Positions 19,465-30,074 of a DNA stretch of 64,000 nucleotides are shown here, in pieces (position 1 is the first letter of the stretch; each line of letters opens with the position of its first letter). The notes beneath the pieces were generated by a model. That model was not told where the DNA came from and did not search any database. It worked only from the letters and a program-made list of their open reading frames with translations. A program made the translations under genes and the position numbers. This DNA is from Tretioscincus oriximinensis (lineage: Eukaryota; Chordata; Lepidosauria; Squamata; Gymnophthalmidae): assembly GCA_022410635.1 (NCBI GenBank), contig JAJVDF010000302.1, positions 39,519 to 103,518 on the forward strand. Reading direction: 5' to 3'.

Positions 19465-22400
19465 TCAGGCAATCTCCTGCTCCCTTTTTATTTTGCTCAC
19501 AGCATCTTCTAATCTGGAAATTTTCTTGTCAAACGTTTGCACTGTGGGAGAAGGAGAAAACACACTGGAAAAAAGGAATCAAAGCCCACGTCCACACATA
19601 GGCTTTTGTAGCCCAGGATATCAGACTAACCCAGGCTATAAGCCATTTCCACAGGGTGAGACAGGGGACAGCCCTGGGGCCCCAAAGGGGGCCCCCGCCC
19701 TGGTTTCTACCTTACGTTGACATGCTTCTGTGACGTATGGTGAGTCTTTAATGCTGATTACGCCGCCTGTGCGTACCACAAGTTCTGGATTATCAGTGAT
19801 TACTGCTTGTTGGCGCATGCACAATATGACATCAAAGACACACCGTGCATCGCTGAAGCCTTTATGCCTAAGATAGGAAACTGAGCTGGAGGGGGACCCT
19901 TCATTTTTCTGCCCTGGGGCCCCTAGGAGCCTAGCTCCAGTATTGCATCACTCCTCCTGCCCACACATACCTTGCTAGTCAATTTCAGAGAAATAGCCGT
20001 GTTAGTAGAAAGTCCAGCAAAGGAGCTAGAAGCACTTTGAGCCTCCTTTGCTGGAGACACTAGTGCAAAGAGCACCATCACTACAGTAACGTGCAGAATG
20101 GCATGTCTGCAAATGTGATCTTGCGTGACCTCAGCCAAGACCTCGCCTCAGCAACGAGGACAATCTGCATGGCAGCATCACACACGGCTTTAGGAGTAGA
20201 TTCCAGGGCGCTGTGCACGGATAGCTCAGTCGCTTAGGAATCCGTCTCTTGCCTGGGAGGTGGGCCCTGTGTGGGATGTGGGGAGGGCTGAGCACCTTCC
20301 CCTAGCCTGTAGCTCTGGCCAACCCAGCTATTCGAAAGCAGGAATTGCAAGAAATTGCAACTGACTGCAAGTAGATACATGGGAAACACCACAGCCTGAT
20401 GGGGAAGATAGAATGTGAGCCTTCGGGCAAAATATATCCTTGTAAACCGCTTTGAGTCCCTTTGAAAGGTGAGAAAAGCGGAGTATAAGAACCAAGTTCT
20501 TCTTCTTCTTCTTTCTCTGCTCCAAAAAGACATGGATCACCAGAGTGGTTCCCTGACAACCCGTGATCTCGTTCAGCAGAGCCACCTGGATGGTGGAAGT
20601 ACTAATCTGTCGTGTGGAGTTTGCAGAATCATCAGCCTACAGGACGAGTGAACTGCAGGACACAATAACGTTCGCCCAGCTAAATTTCCAGCTTACATGT
20701 TTGGTTGATGGAAACTTCTAAGCGTCTTGCAGCAGCCAATAAGTCTCTGATCTGGGAGTTTGCTTTGTAAGAAATGGAAGGGCAGGCCTCTGAAAGAGAG
20801 AGCACAGCACAGAATCACGCACGGATTTCCCTCTTGTTGAAGAATAGACACTTCCTGACAACAACCGTCTTAAGTGTTTTAGGGATTTTACTCTTATAGA
20901 CATACCAACTCTAGTACACAGGAAGGAAGCTGCAGGTCAGTGCTCAGGGCACTAATGAGGCAATCCAGTGAAAACCACAGAACTGTGGCAAGTCTTCCTG
21001 GGCTATGCCAAATGCTTGGTAGCCCAAGGTGCAGAGATGTGTCTCTTCGGGATATCTTCAAGATAATAGAAAGACACCAAGGTTGACGGTCATCATTCAC
21101 CCAGCCTCACTTTCCAGGAATCAGATTAGTCAAAAATGACAATAAGAACATAAGAAGAGCCATCCTGGATCAGGCCACAGCCCATCAGGTCCAGCATTCT
21201 GTCCCACACAGAGGCCCACCAGATGCACCTGGGCAGCCTGAACAGAGGAAAGCAAAATATCCTCCTGTTCATGACTCCCTGCAAATGGTATTTCAAGAGT
21301 CCTGCCTGATGCTCCATCCCAGAGGCAACATCCATCCTAGTATCCATTTATACCCTTGGTGTACATGATTGGCCGGAATGCAGCCAACCTTTTTTATTTA
21401 CGTTGACATTGGTGCCCAATTCTGGTCACTCTACCACATTGTGCTTGTTTTTGAGATTAAAGTTTGATCATCTAAAAGCACCGCCGTATTCCTTCTTCCA
21501 TCTCCGGTCTGAATATTTTCTAAACATCCTTTCACAATGGGTGTGGGATCATGCCGAAAGAGAACGTGAAGCGTGGAGGTGCAGAGGTTAAGAGCAACGG
21601 GTTGTTCAATAGAGAGGTCAGAGTTTGAGGGCCTCATGTGTCTTCCATGGAAGGGAGTGAGCTCTCTTTACTGGCTCCAGCTTCAGCCAACCTAGCTGTT
21701 CGAAAGCAAAATCTGCAAATATATTTATAGGCTGACCAGATGACCCCTTTTGAGGGGGGTGTAGGAACCTGGTTTTGGAGTGTCTTTTCACACACACACC
21801 CCCAAAGGGGGTCATCTGGTCAGCCTATAATAGGTCCTATAACAATGTGGTGGGGAAGATGGATATAAGTCTTTGGGCAAAAAATAGCTTGGAAGAAGAA
21901 GGAGAAGAAGAATCGAGTTTCAATACCCCACTCTTTTCCATAGCGGTTTACAGGGTTAATTTTCACCCGAAAGCTTACATCTTATTCTATCTTCCCCACC
22001 AAGTTAATGATAGTACTCATTTATCTAATTGAAATGCAGATTACAAGCTTGCATTTCTTTCAAATAGCTGAGCTGGCTAGAGGTGCAGGCTAGTAGGAAG
22101 CCCTCACCCCTCTGCAAGTACGACACAGGGCCTCGAAACCCAATCCCTCAGATGAAAGACCGTCTCCTTAGCCGACTGAGCCATTCGTGCCTGCGATTCG
22201 AAGCAGCTCTGAGTTGCTCCGGGTGAGAAAGGCATAAAAAACCAGTCCTATCACAGACAGCCCACAAATGGAAGCAAAGAAATACCCACATTTAACTTGT
22301 AGATTTAAAAGAAGTAGGCATTGTGGCGTCCTCCATTTTAGAGGTTTGTGTTTCTTTAAAAAACTTAGCAGATATCCCAGAGGGAGGGGGAAAGAGCAGG

Positions 22401-25400
22401 CCTGGGCAGGGGCGTGGCTTCCTGAGTCCCTGTTTGGGAGGGGGCGTGGCTGGAGGAGCCAGCCAATGGGGCTTTGAATAGCCGGCTGGTCAGCATATAA
22501 AAGGGAAGCTGACCAGGGCTGGAGGCCTTTCTGTCGGAGACTTGTGGTGTCGCAAGTGGACAGAGGGCTCCGCTTCTGATCTGCCTCAGGGGGAGGGGTG
22601 GGAGTCTATGGTGGCCTGGAAGAGTCAAAATGGAGGCTTGACTTGGGGCTGGAACAAGTAAAGTGACCCAGGGCCTGTCTCTTTAAGGATCTGGAAACTA
22701 ATGTTGCTCTTGCTTGGTGTGTGTGCTTGAGTCAGGCTTACTTTATAAAAGCCGAAGCCTTATTATTATAATCTTCTCTCTTTTCCTTAGTTGTAAATAA
22801 TAAACTTGTTATTTCTTTCAGTTCAAACATCTCTTTCTTTCTTTTGTTTCCTTAGAAACAAAATATAAGCCCGCTACTGGTGGGGGCTGTAAATAAAGCC
22901 CCAACTGTGAGGTAAAATCTGAGGCCTTGTGTAGGCCGGAGGATAGGACTGTTGCTGCAAGCAGTCGTGGGTGCTGGCTTGGCCCACAGGGTGGATATTG
23001 TGGCACCCCTGACTGTGAAGGTCATCTAATCGTAGGGCCCTCAGGCAAGGGTCGCCACAGGTATATTAATGTGGATCCAGAATTTCTTGTAAGAAGGTCT
23101 CATAGCACCTTAGGAATAAAAGTGGTTTCTGGCTCCATTTCTGGCCACCTCGCCGTTGGTTGCAATGCTGAGACTTTTCCAGTGGGAAATCTCGCGGTGG
23201 GAGCTTGAAAATCTTGGACCCTTGGGTCTTCTCTCTGCGCTCTTTGTGATGTCACTTCAAAGGCAGGACTGGAAGTGACATCACTCAGGGCACTATTCCT
23301 GGAAGCAGAGACCGGAAGTGACGTCATTTCCAGTAGCAGGGGCTTGAAGAGACGTCATAACTATGTCACTTCCGACCCCAGCGTTGTCGTCCCCGCACAT
23401 TCCTGTACGAGAATTCGTGTTTTATACAAGAGTGGACAATCTGACAAAAGGTACAGGATACTCATACAATTGCCACCGCTGGGATTAGCGTAGGCAGGGA
23501 CGATCTCCGCTTCCTCTTTCCTGCTGAGGACTCTTACCTGTTGGATCGTCTTCTGGAGTTTCCCCAACGTCAATGGTGAACTCAACGGTCTTCAGAACTG
23601 CGGTGTTAGTGTTATCGAAGCAGAAGTTGTAGCTCCCGTGCTTTGGGGCGACAAAGCTGAAATTTCCAGCTGGCTTATGTTTTTCACGATAGAAATCTGT
23701 AAAATCGGGTCCCGTAACCTGGAAAAAAGAAACAGGAAGGTCCCTTTGTTTACTGTCCCTTTACGATGTGTTAAAAACCGCAGTGGCGTTAAAATTCCGA
23801 AATAACCCAATCACAAGTCTAGATATTCGGACCCCCATCCTTTCGCAAAGAAACTGTTAGGAAAACCTTTAAATCCATTTCAGAGAAATAGCCGTGTTAG
23901 TCTAGCAGAAAGTCCAGCAAAGGGGCTATCAGCACTATGAGACTAACTTGAGAAAAGTGGTTGGCATAAGCTTTCGTAGACAGGTCTACTTCTTCAGATG
24001 CTGAAGAAGTAGACCTGTCTACGAAAGCTTATGCCAACCACTTTTCTCAAGTTAGTCTCATAGTGCTGCTAGCCCCTTTGCTGGACTTTAAATCCATGTG
24101 GAATAGAGATGATGACTAGAAGGTGGTAAATAGAGAAGAAGAAGTGGGTTCTTATACCCTGTTTTTCTCACCTTTCAAATAGACTCAAAGTGGTTTACAA
24201 GGATATATTTTGCCCAAAGGCTTCCATTCTATCCTCCCCACCAGGCTGTGGTGGTTCCCATGTATCTACTTGCAGTCAGTTGCAATTTCTTGCAATTCTT
24301 GCTTTTGAATAGCTGGGTTGGCTAGACCTACAGGCTAGTGGAAGGGGCTCAGCTCTCCCCACGTCCCACACAGGATTTCCAAACTCCATCGCCCAGGCGA
24401 GAGGCTGTCTCCTTAGCCACTGAGCCATTCATGCCTGCTCATTATGCAATTCTCCATTGTCTTATGCTCCCGTTAAGGATCGTAAACACAACGCAAGAAA
24501 GGCTTCCTGGGTTCCTGGGTTCAGGCATGGCCATTTCGAAAAAGATCAGCAAACCTCCGGGTTCTTTATGAAAACTCTGTTGGCACATGATTTTGCTAAC
24601 CTGGTGGTAGGAAAACCTCGTGTGCCTGTAGGCCTAGTCACTAATCAGCGGTGGGACTCGTGTAAGAATCTCATATGTTTTCTCAGATTGTCCTCTTATA
24701 TGAAGCACGAATTCTTATACAGCAATGGGCAAGAAATGTGCTGTGGCCAGGAGTGACATCATTGTGATGTCACTTCCTGCCCCTTCTTCTGGGAATGGCG
24801 CCTGGAGTGACATCCCTTCCAATCCCATCCCGGAAGTATCATCCCCCGAATTTTCATGCACGAGGAGAACACCAAATGCCTGAGATTTTAGGACTTCCAG
24901 GCTGAGGTTTCCCATTGGAAAATATCTCTGCTGTTTATCATTCAGGCCAGAGTCAGATATTTACATTTAATCTAATTTCAGCCATGAAGAACCTAATTTA
25001 AAAACCATTAAAAAAACTTCACTAAACCATTAAAATAATGGATGCTGCATCCAGGATGGACTAACAGGCAGGACTCCTGAAATCAAGAACTACAAAACCC
25101 AAACTCTACAAGGACGTGGTGTGTTTGGGTTTTGTAGGACTCCTGAAATGCCATTTGCAGGTAGTCATGGACAGGTGCATATTTTGGCTCAGTCGCTTAG
25201 GAATCGGTTTCTCGCCTGGGCGGTGGAGTTTCGAAGCCCTTTGTGGGACGTGGGGAGGGCTGAGCCCCTTCCACTAACCTGTAGCTGTAGCCAACCCAGC
25301 TATTCGAAAGCAGGAATTGCAAGAAATGGCAACTGACTGCAAGTAGATACATGGGAACCACCAGAGCCTGGTGCGGAAGATAGAATGTCAGCCTTTGGGC

Positions 25401-27026
25401 AAAAATAACCTTGTAAGTTTCTTCTTCTTCTTCTTCTTCTTCTTCTTCTTCTTCTTCTTCTTCTTCTTCTTCTTCTTCTTCTTCTTCTTCTTCTTCTTCT
25501 TCTTTTTCTTCTTCTTCATTTAGCACAAATCCAGAGTGAAAGGACCCATCAGCAGAGTTTCCAGATGTGCATTCTCTAGCTCAGAAAAGCCGCTTTGAGT
25601 CCCTTTGAANNNNNNNNNNNNNNNNNNNNNNNNNNNNNNNNNNNNNNNNNNNNNNNNNNNNNNNNNNNNNNNNNNNNNNNNNNNNNNNNNNNNNNNNNNN
25701 NNNNNNNNNNNNNNNNNNNNNNNNNNNNNNNNNNNNNNNNNNNNNNNNNNNNNNNNNNNNNNNNNNNNNNNNNNNNNNNNNNNNNNNNNNNNNNNNNNNN
25801 NNNNNNNNNNNNNNNNNNNNNNNNNNNNNNNNNNNNNNNNNNNNNNNNNNNNNNNNNNNNNNNNNNNNNNNNNNNNNNNNNNNNNNNNNNNNNNNNNNNN
25901 NNNNNNNNNNNNNNNNNNNNNCTCCTCCTTCTTCTTCTCCTCCTCCTTCTTCTTCTCCTCCTCCTTCTTCTTCTCCTCCTCCTTCTTCTTCTCCTTCTTC
26001 TCCTTCTCCTTCTCCTTCTCCTTCTTTTTCTTCTTCTGTTCAGCCTGCACAAGGGCATCTAGTGGGCCTCTGTGTGGGACAGACTCCTGGACTAGATGGG
26101 TTCTGGCCCAATCCAGTATGCCTCTTTTTTGTTTTTATAGTACTAGGACTTGATTAAAATTACAATCTGATTCCTGCTTATAGCTTTGGTTTTCATGCCT
26201 TTGATTTAAATATTGTTTTATATAACTATTTACCATGTTCTGTAAGCTGCTTTTAAATTAGATTTTAGTGGGGAAAAGTATATGAATATTTTAATCATAA
26301 ATATATATTCTGTTAGTTGTTTATTATTTATTATTTATTTATTTGTACTTTTTTCCCGCCTTATACCTAAAGGTCTCAGGGCGGCCAACCATAAGGGTGG
26401 CACACATAGCTTTTGTTGCTTTCTTCACAACAGACACCCTGTGAAGTAGGTGGGACTGAGAGAATTCTAAAGAACTGACTGGCCCAAGGTCACCCAGCTG
26501 GCTTTCATGGAGGAGTGGGGAATCAAACCGGGAGACTCCCAGCTGTGAGTCCAACACTCTAACCACTACACCAAACTGGTTTAATAGCCACTTCATACTT
26601 GAGTCAATCTACAGAACTGGAGTCATTATCACACCTATTTTTTTAAACCCAGTTTCAGTCCATTTTCAACTCAATAAAGTGTCAAGCTGCTTTCTTTCGG
26701 CTTTCCCAAATCCACTTGGAAAGAAAGTGACCATTCACTTGGCTGATGTGCTTTCCCATTCTGAAAGCAGATTGAAACTAGATTAACATTTAAGTGTGAC
26801 CAAGGACTGAATCTCTCTCTCTCTTTCTTTCCTATGCAGATCCACTCACCTTAGCCACCACTTCATGGAAGTCTCCTTCCACTACCTGGAAAGAAAAGTC
26901 CGCAGAGGTTCCTGCTGGAATCCCCTCACTGTAGCAGTGGGAATCCCTGAAAAGGCTGACTGAGCGGCTGCTCAGGAGAGGGAAGGATGAAAGGAGCAGC
27001 ACCAGGATGGGCCGTAGTGGGGACAT
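19465..27026 (-). CDS. p24L-A: soluble p24/TMED2-like GOLD-domain protein
   Basis: p24 proteins are type I membrane cargo receptors that cycle between ER and Golgi. This gene encodes only the luminal part. Exons (minus): 26850-27026, 23538-23718, 20697-20789, 19465-19541; phases 0,1,1; 528 nt, 175 residues. Residues 1-20 are a signal peptide (MSPLRPILVLLLSSFPLLSS). The GOLD domain (about 21-112) has CYSEG (C31), FQVVEGDF, VTGPDF, NFSF, YNFCFDN (C92) and KTVEFTIDVGE, which is closest to p24-beta. Residues 120-175 form a short helical stretch with NQT (148-150) and KKISRLEDAVSKIKREQEI, then TGA. No transmembrane segment or dilysine/FF tail follows. The ATG has a CGCC upstream context. Unlike DDX55 or EIF2B1, I know no ortholog at this place. 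The splice sites are clear; function is unknown, but secretion or an ER-luminal role is likely. Confidence 0.88.
19981..20058. mobile_element. MITE-B fragment
   Basis: TCAGAGAAATAGCCGTGTTA, AAGTCCAGCAAAGGAGCT, AGCACTTTGAG and CCTTTGCTGGA are the two family termini with the centre deleted. p24L-A intron 3. Confidence 0.65.
20215..20513 (+). mobile_element. tRNA-derived SINE, type 1
   Basis: The head GCACGGATAGCTCAGTCGCT has an A-box-like TAGCTCAGTCG. The body has CTAGCCTGTAGCTCTGGCCA and GCAAGTAGATACATGGG, and the 3' end has CTTTGAGTCCCTTTGAAAGG, GAGAAAAGCGGAGTATAAGA and a TTC tail. Other copies: 24131 (minus), 25185, 38037 (minus), 46677 and 50552. Confidence 0.85.
21143..21372 (-). mobile_element. 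CR1 LINE 3' end
   Basis: Contains the usual 3' UTR blocks read in reverse (GATCAGGCCACAGCCCATCA, AGGCCCACCAGATGCACCTG, TGCAAATGGTATTTCAAGAG). p24L-A intron 2. Confidence 0.85.
21568..21905 (+). mobile_element. tRNA-derived SINE, type 2, with nested MITE-A
   Basis: The head GCGTGGAGGTGCAGAGGTTA and the body GCTCCAGCTTCAGCCAACCTAGCTGTTCGAAAG-like blocks (21670-21710) continue after the insertion as ACAATGTGGTGGGGAAGATG. The 100-bp MITE-A at 21728-21827 interrupts it. Related copies: 51690, 58165 and 58975. Confidence 0.75.
21728..21827. mobile_element. MITE-A, minimal palindromic form
   Basis: The smallest family member (100 bp): TAGGCTGACCAGATGACCCC to GGGGTCATCTGGTCAGCCTA with a CACACA centre. 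Nested in a SINE. Confidence 0.85.
22322..23059 (+). mobile_element. Solo LTR, family 1
   Basis: The 738-bp element has terminal TGTGGCG / CGCCACA. U3-like part: CCAAT (about 22462) and TATAAAAG (22496-22503). Poly(A) signal: AATAAA (22799-22804). Flanks GGCAT and GGTAT match in four of five bases. No internal coding region adjoins it. p24L-A intron 2. Confidence 0.85.
23246..23380. promoter_or_regulatory. ETS/CRE motif repeat, copy 1
   Basis: Four motifs in 130 bp: TGATGTCACTTC (23247), GGAAGTGACATCAC (23271), CCGGAAGTGACGTCA (23312) and GACGTCAT...TGTCACTTCCG (23351-23374). Three other copies are at 24751, 29427 and 40583. Any regulatory effect is inference. Confidence 0.55.
23878..24089. 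mobile_element. MITE-B, near-perfect palindrome
   Basis: The 212-bp element has long paired arms: GACTAACTTGAGAAAAGTGG...AGCTTTCGTAGACAGGTCTA and the reverse complement after a CTTCAGATGCTGAAG centre. TAAATCCAT occurs directly on both sides, which is a probable target duplication of about 9 bp. p24L-A intron 1. Confidence 0.88.
24131..24440 (-). mobile_element. tRNA-derived SINE, type 1, antisense
   Basis: Reads in reverse: CTTTGAGTC-type 3' end first, then CCATGTATCTACTTGCAGTC, and a head near 24420-24440 (GCCACTGAGCCATTC). Confidence 0.8.
24751..24850. promoter_or_regulatory. ETS/CRE motif repeat, copy 2
   Basis: GAGTGACATCA (24751), TGATGTCACTTCC (24765), GGAGTGACATCCCTTCC (24804) and CCCGGAAGTATCATC (near 24829). 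p24L-A intron 1. Confidence 0.5.
25185..26040 (+). repeat. Type 1 SINE with expanded TTC tail and assembly gap
   Basis: SINE body at 25185-25415, then (TTC)n at about 25416-25517. A second SINE 3' end at 25586-25609 runs into N 25610-25921, followed by (TCC/TTC)n to 26037. The gap is in a pyrimidine-tract array. p24L-A intron 1. Confidence 0.85.
26325..26582 (-). mobile_element. Sauria-type tRNA SINE, antisense
   Basis: On the minus strand the head reads GGTGTAGTGGTTAGAGTGTT (A box) and GTTTGATTCCCC (B box), then GTGACCTTGGGCCAGTCAG and the CCGCCCTGAGACC tail with (AAAT)n. Other copies: 40040-40225, 47660-47775, 48520-48640, 49440-49722 and 53955-54130, all on the minus strand. Confidence 0.85.
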
Positions 27027-27248
27027 GGCGAAGTCTGCCGAGCAACAGAAGTCGGGGCTGAATGGTGAGTACAGTGAGTACAGTGGCCTGCACTGAAGGT
27101 AAAGGGGCCGGCCAGGGGGGTCTCCAAAAGAGCAGGGGGTTAATAAGTGGCCATAGAGTCAATAGAAACTTGGATCTCGTTTTTTTGGCCGCTTTCCTGA
27201 ATACATCCTGCCCCTTTCCCTACCTAGCTTGTGTCCCATAGGGTGGAC

Positions 27249-27935
27249 ATAAGAACATAAGGACACAAGAAGAGCCCTGCTGAATCGGGCCAGAGCCCCC
27301 CTAGCCCAGCGATCTGTCTCACAATCTATGACCCACCAATAGACTGATCAGATTTTCTGAGGCCCAAACTGGGGCAATTAATATTCATGCTAATTTGCGT
27401 ATTTATGAATATTCATGAATACGCAAATAACCGGCCAATATGCACACCCCTCTGAAATCCCCACTAGAGAAATCCAGGAAGCACGCGATAATTTTTTGAA
27501 GCGTGAGAAAAAATTTCAAAGTGGGTGAGAAGTTTATTTTTTTTACTGAGGGGAGGGTTCCTTCAGGAGCTGGCCCTGGTTGACAGAGCCCCCTAGTGGT
27601 GGTGCAGCCAATATTTTAAATATTAAAAAAATCAATTTTTTTAATTTATTTTTTTTCCCCTCAGAAAAAAAACATGGAAATCGCCCTACACAGTAGTCAT
27701 CTGGTCAGCCTACCCACCCGTTGCACCTGGGCAGTCTGAACAGAAGAAAATAAAATATGCACCTATTCTCAACTCCCTGCAAATGGTATTTCACAAGTAC
27801 TGCTTGTTGGAACATCCTGGAGGCAGCATCAAATGATCCACCCTAGTAGGTATTTATACTCTTGGTGTCTATAAACTTGTCCAATCCTGTCTTAAAGCTA
27901 TCCAGGCTTTATCCATCTACCATAGACTGACCAGA
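27249..27935 (-). mobile_element. CR1 3' end split by a MITE-A
   Basis: CR1 3' UTR at 27249-27339 and 27713-27922 is contiguous once the MITE-A at 27340-27712 is removed. The interrupted block is the family's CCCACCAGATGCACC site. Lies upstream of p24L-A. Confidence 0.8.
27340..27712. mobile_element. MITE-A, long form, inserted in CR1
   Basis: TAGACTGATCAGATTTTCTG to CATCTGGTCAGCCTA. The flanks CCCACCAA and CCCACCCG derive from a single CCCACCAG in the CR1 consensus, so the target duplication is about 7-8 bp. Confidence 0.88.
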
Positions 27936-28060
27936 TTTCCTGAGGACCAAACTGGGGTAATTAATATTCATGCTAATTTGCATATTTATAAATATGCAAA
28001 TTACCTACCAACATGCATTCCCTTTTAAAATTCCCACCTGAGAAATCTGTGAAGCAGAAA
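27923..28060. mobile_element. MITE-A, long form, truncated
   Basis: Left end only (TAGACTGACCAGATTTCCTG through the ATTTGCATATTTATAAATAT palindrome), then it breaks into CR1 sequence at about 28060. Confidence 0.75.
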
Positions 28061-28062
28061 CT

Positions 28063-28810
28063 GTGAAAACTGTGAAACAGAAACCTTCAACTTTCACAGA
28101 GAAATTTTTTCCCAAAATGAGGAAAATGGTAAAAAATAAAATAAAAGGGAAAGTGAGAAAAGTCCAGTCCCTTCAAAAAGCGTGGAAATTGTTTGTAAAT
28201 ACAATATTGGAAGCTCAAATAAAATGCATTCCCAAGAGAAGAAAAGGTTCTGCCAAGTCCAAGAAGACACCCATATGGCTTAACTCTGCAGTAAAGGAAG
28301 TAATTAGAATGAATAGAGACTCATTTAAAAAGTGGAAGGCTTATCCTAATGAGGAGAACAGAAGGGAGCACAAACTGTGGCAAACCAAATGCAAGGTGGT
28401 AGTCAGGGATGCGAAGAAAAACATTGAGGAGCACATTGCAAAGAATATTAAAAGAAATAATAAGGACTTTTTCAAATACGTCAGAAATAAGAATCCTACC
28501 AGGAAAGCAGTCGGACCACTCGACAGCAATGGACAAAAGGGCATAATCAAGGAGGACGTGGAGATTGCAGAGAGGTTAAATGAATTTTTTGCTTCAGTTT
28601 CACTGAAGAAGACAGAGGGAATTTACCTGCAGGAGATTTAGTTTTCTCAGAAAGAACACCAGAGGAATTAAACTGAATAGCGATAACAAGGGAGGAGGTC
28701 CTTGCTAGCCTTAATAAGCTGAATATTTATAAATCCCTGGGGCCAGACGGCATTCACCCAAGAATTCTTAAAGAACTCAAATGCGAAATTGCTGCCCCCA
28801 AAATTTAAAT
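28063..28810 (+). pseudogene. CR1 LINE ORF2 fragment (endonuclease-RT linker and RT start)
   Basis: An open stretch of 192 codons carries KKTPIWLNSAVKEVIRMNR, NKDFFKYVRNKNP, RKAVGPLDSNGQKGIIKED and ERLNEFFASV, the linker between endonuclease and reverse transcriptase in CR1. Past a stop, PGPDGIHPRILKELKCEIA (about 28737-28795) is the first RT block. It lacks both protein ends and sits between p24L-A and p24L-B, so it is a dead retroposon, not a host gene. Confidence 0.9.
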
Positions 28811-29426
28811 TTAAATTAAAGAATGAATTTTTCCCCAGATTTTTTTTTAAAGTTTGGCACATGTTGTTTAGTCTTGAATAACTGGAATCCAGAACGTGTG
28901 ATGGATGAGATCCCCCAGCCAAAGTATTGGTATTATCTTTTGCTTTATTTTTTACTTGGTTGTTAATTTGGAGTGGTATAGGGTTTGAGGTTAAACCCGA
29001 TTTTATGGTTTAAAATTGTGTATCTGCCTGCTTTTCTGCGCTGCTTCTGGCAGCATCTTCGTTTTAAAATGGATTAACAGCTGTCTAAGGGCATCACAGC
29101 CTAAAGAACGACTGGTCAGTCTTGAAGTCCTTGCCACAGAATCGGACATCCCCATCTGCCTTGATTTTGAGGAAGTGATAAATGCATTTGCAAATGCAAA
29201 AGTGAGAAGAAAGGTGTTTTCCTAAGCCTTTGAGGTGCTTAAAAGAAGAAAAAGCCCTGATATGTGAACAGGGACTTTAGAGCACTTTACAATTTACCAT
29301 ATGTTTGTGTTGAGAATAATATATAATTCTTTTACTTGGACATTTATGTGTTGTGTATTCATTGGGCTGGGAGTTGTATTATAATATTGTATGTTATCAG
29401 AAATTACTTGAGAAATGCACTGGGGT
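28811..29426. other. Intergenic stretch, nothing recognised
   Basis: AT-rich, with short random open frames only. No exon, tRNA or repeat block that I can name. Confidence 0.5.
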
Positions 29427-29592
29427 AGGAAGTGAAAGCATTTGTGATGTCACTTCCGGTAAGGGCAGCCCAGACTTGAGAAGTGACATCACAAATTATG
29501 TCGCTTCCAGCCTCTGATTCTGGGAATGGCAGGAAGTCCCACCCTGGAAGTGATGTCACCTCTGCCCCTGCCTCAAAGGTGACATCACAAAA
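29427..29592. promoter_or_regulatory. ETS/CRE motif repeat, copy 3
   Basis: TGATGTCACTTCCGG (29445), GAAGTGACATCAC (29480), GGAAGTGATGTCACC (29546) and GGTGACATCAC (29578). The copy lies between the two p24L genes. Confidence 0.55.
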
Positions 29593-29698
29593 TTTTGGTG
29601 CGCGTTATGCACACAGAGGGACCACCCACTTAATTAGATTGGGTGGGGTGTATAAATTTTTTTACAGCCCAGGGGAGTCATACACCCAGGACTTATGA

Positions 29699-29832
29699 TA
29701 GGTTGACCAGATGACCCTTTTTTTGGGGGGTGAAAACCCGTTTTTGGGGTGCCTCCTGATTTTTGCTGAGCAATTTTTTTTCCTCAGCAAAAACTGAGAG
29801 GCACCCCAAAAAAGGGGTCATCTGGTCAGCCA
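29699..29832. mobile_element. MITE-A, short palindromic form
   Basis: TAGGTTGACCAGATGACCC to GGGGTCATCTGGTCAGCC. The flanks ACTTATGA and ACTATGA are similar. Confidence 0.82.
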
Positions 29833-29892
29833 TAAACTATGAGCCTTTGGCAATAAAAGAAGACTCACTTGCATTTTGTAATCAAAAAGTGT

Positions 29893-29898
29893 TTTATT
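29893..29898 (-). terminator. Poly(A) signal of p24L-B
   Basis: TTTATT on the plus strand is AATAAA on the minus strand, 177 bp past the p24L-B stop codon, with a T/A-rich stretch around it. Confidence 0.6.
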
Positions 29899-30074
29899 TC
29901 AAAAAAAGATTTATACTTGAAAAATCACACTGAGGCACCCTTTCCAAGTGTGGCACCTTGAATTATTCTGTTACGATGATAATAAGAGGTGCAGATTTTG
30001 GAAAAAAAGTGCTTTAAACATTAACAAGTGGTGGCGCTTGCTTCTGGAGATGCATAAGGTCATTCAATGCACCA

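Noticed and set aside
19425..19465. Out-of-frame codons after the p24L-A stop (RYRLEALFEEEK) that recall a p24 cytosolic tail
   Set aside because: Too short and too loose a match, and there is no hydrophobic stretch before it. Recorded only because a deleted membrane span could leave such a trace; a comparison with orthologs would settle it.
19465..19541. GCTGTGAGC in p24L-A exon 4 as a splice donor that would bypass the stop
   Set aside because: The sequence after it continues a good coiled-coil frame to the stop, and p24L-B ends at the equivalent place without such a site.
20215..20290. Functional tRNA gene
   Set aside because: Only the A- and B-box-like parts of a SINE head; no cloverleaf, and the same head recurs in many SINE copies.
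28063..28641. 192-codon open frame as a host gene
   Set aside because: Its motifs are those of CR1 ORF2 between endonuclease and RT, and the RT start follows past a stop.
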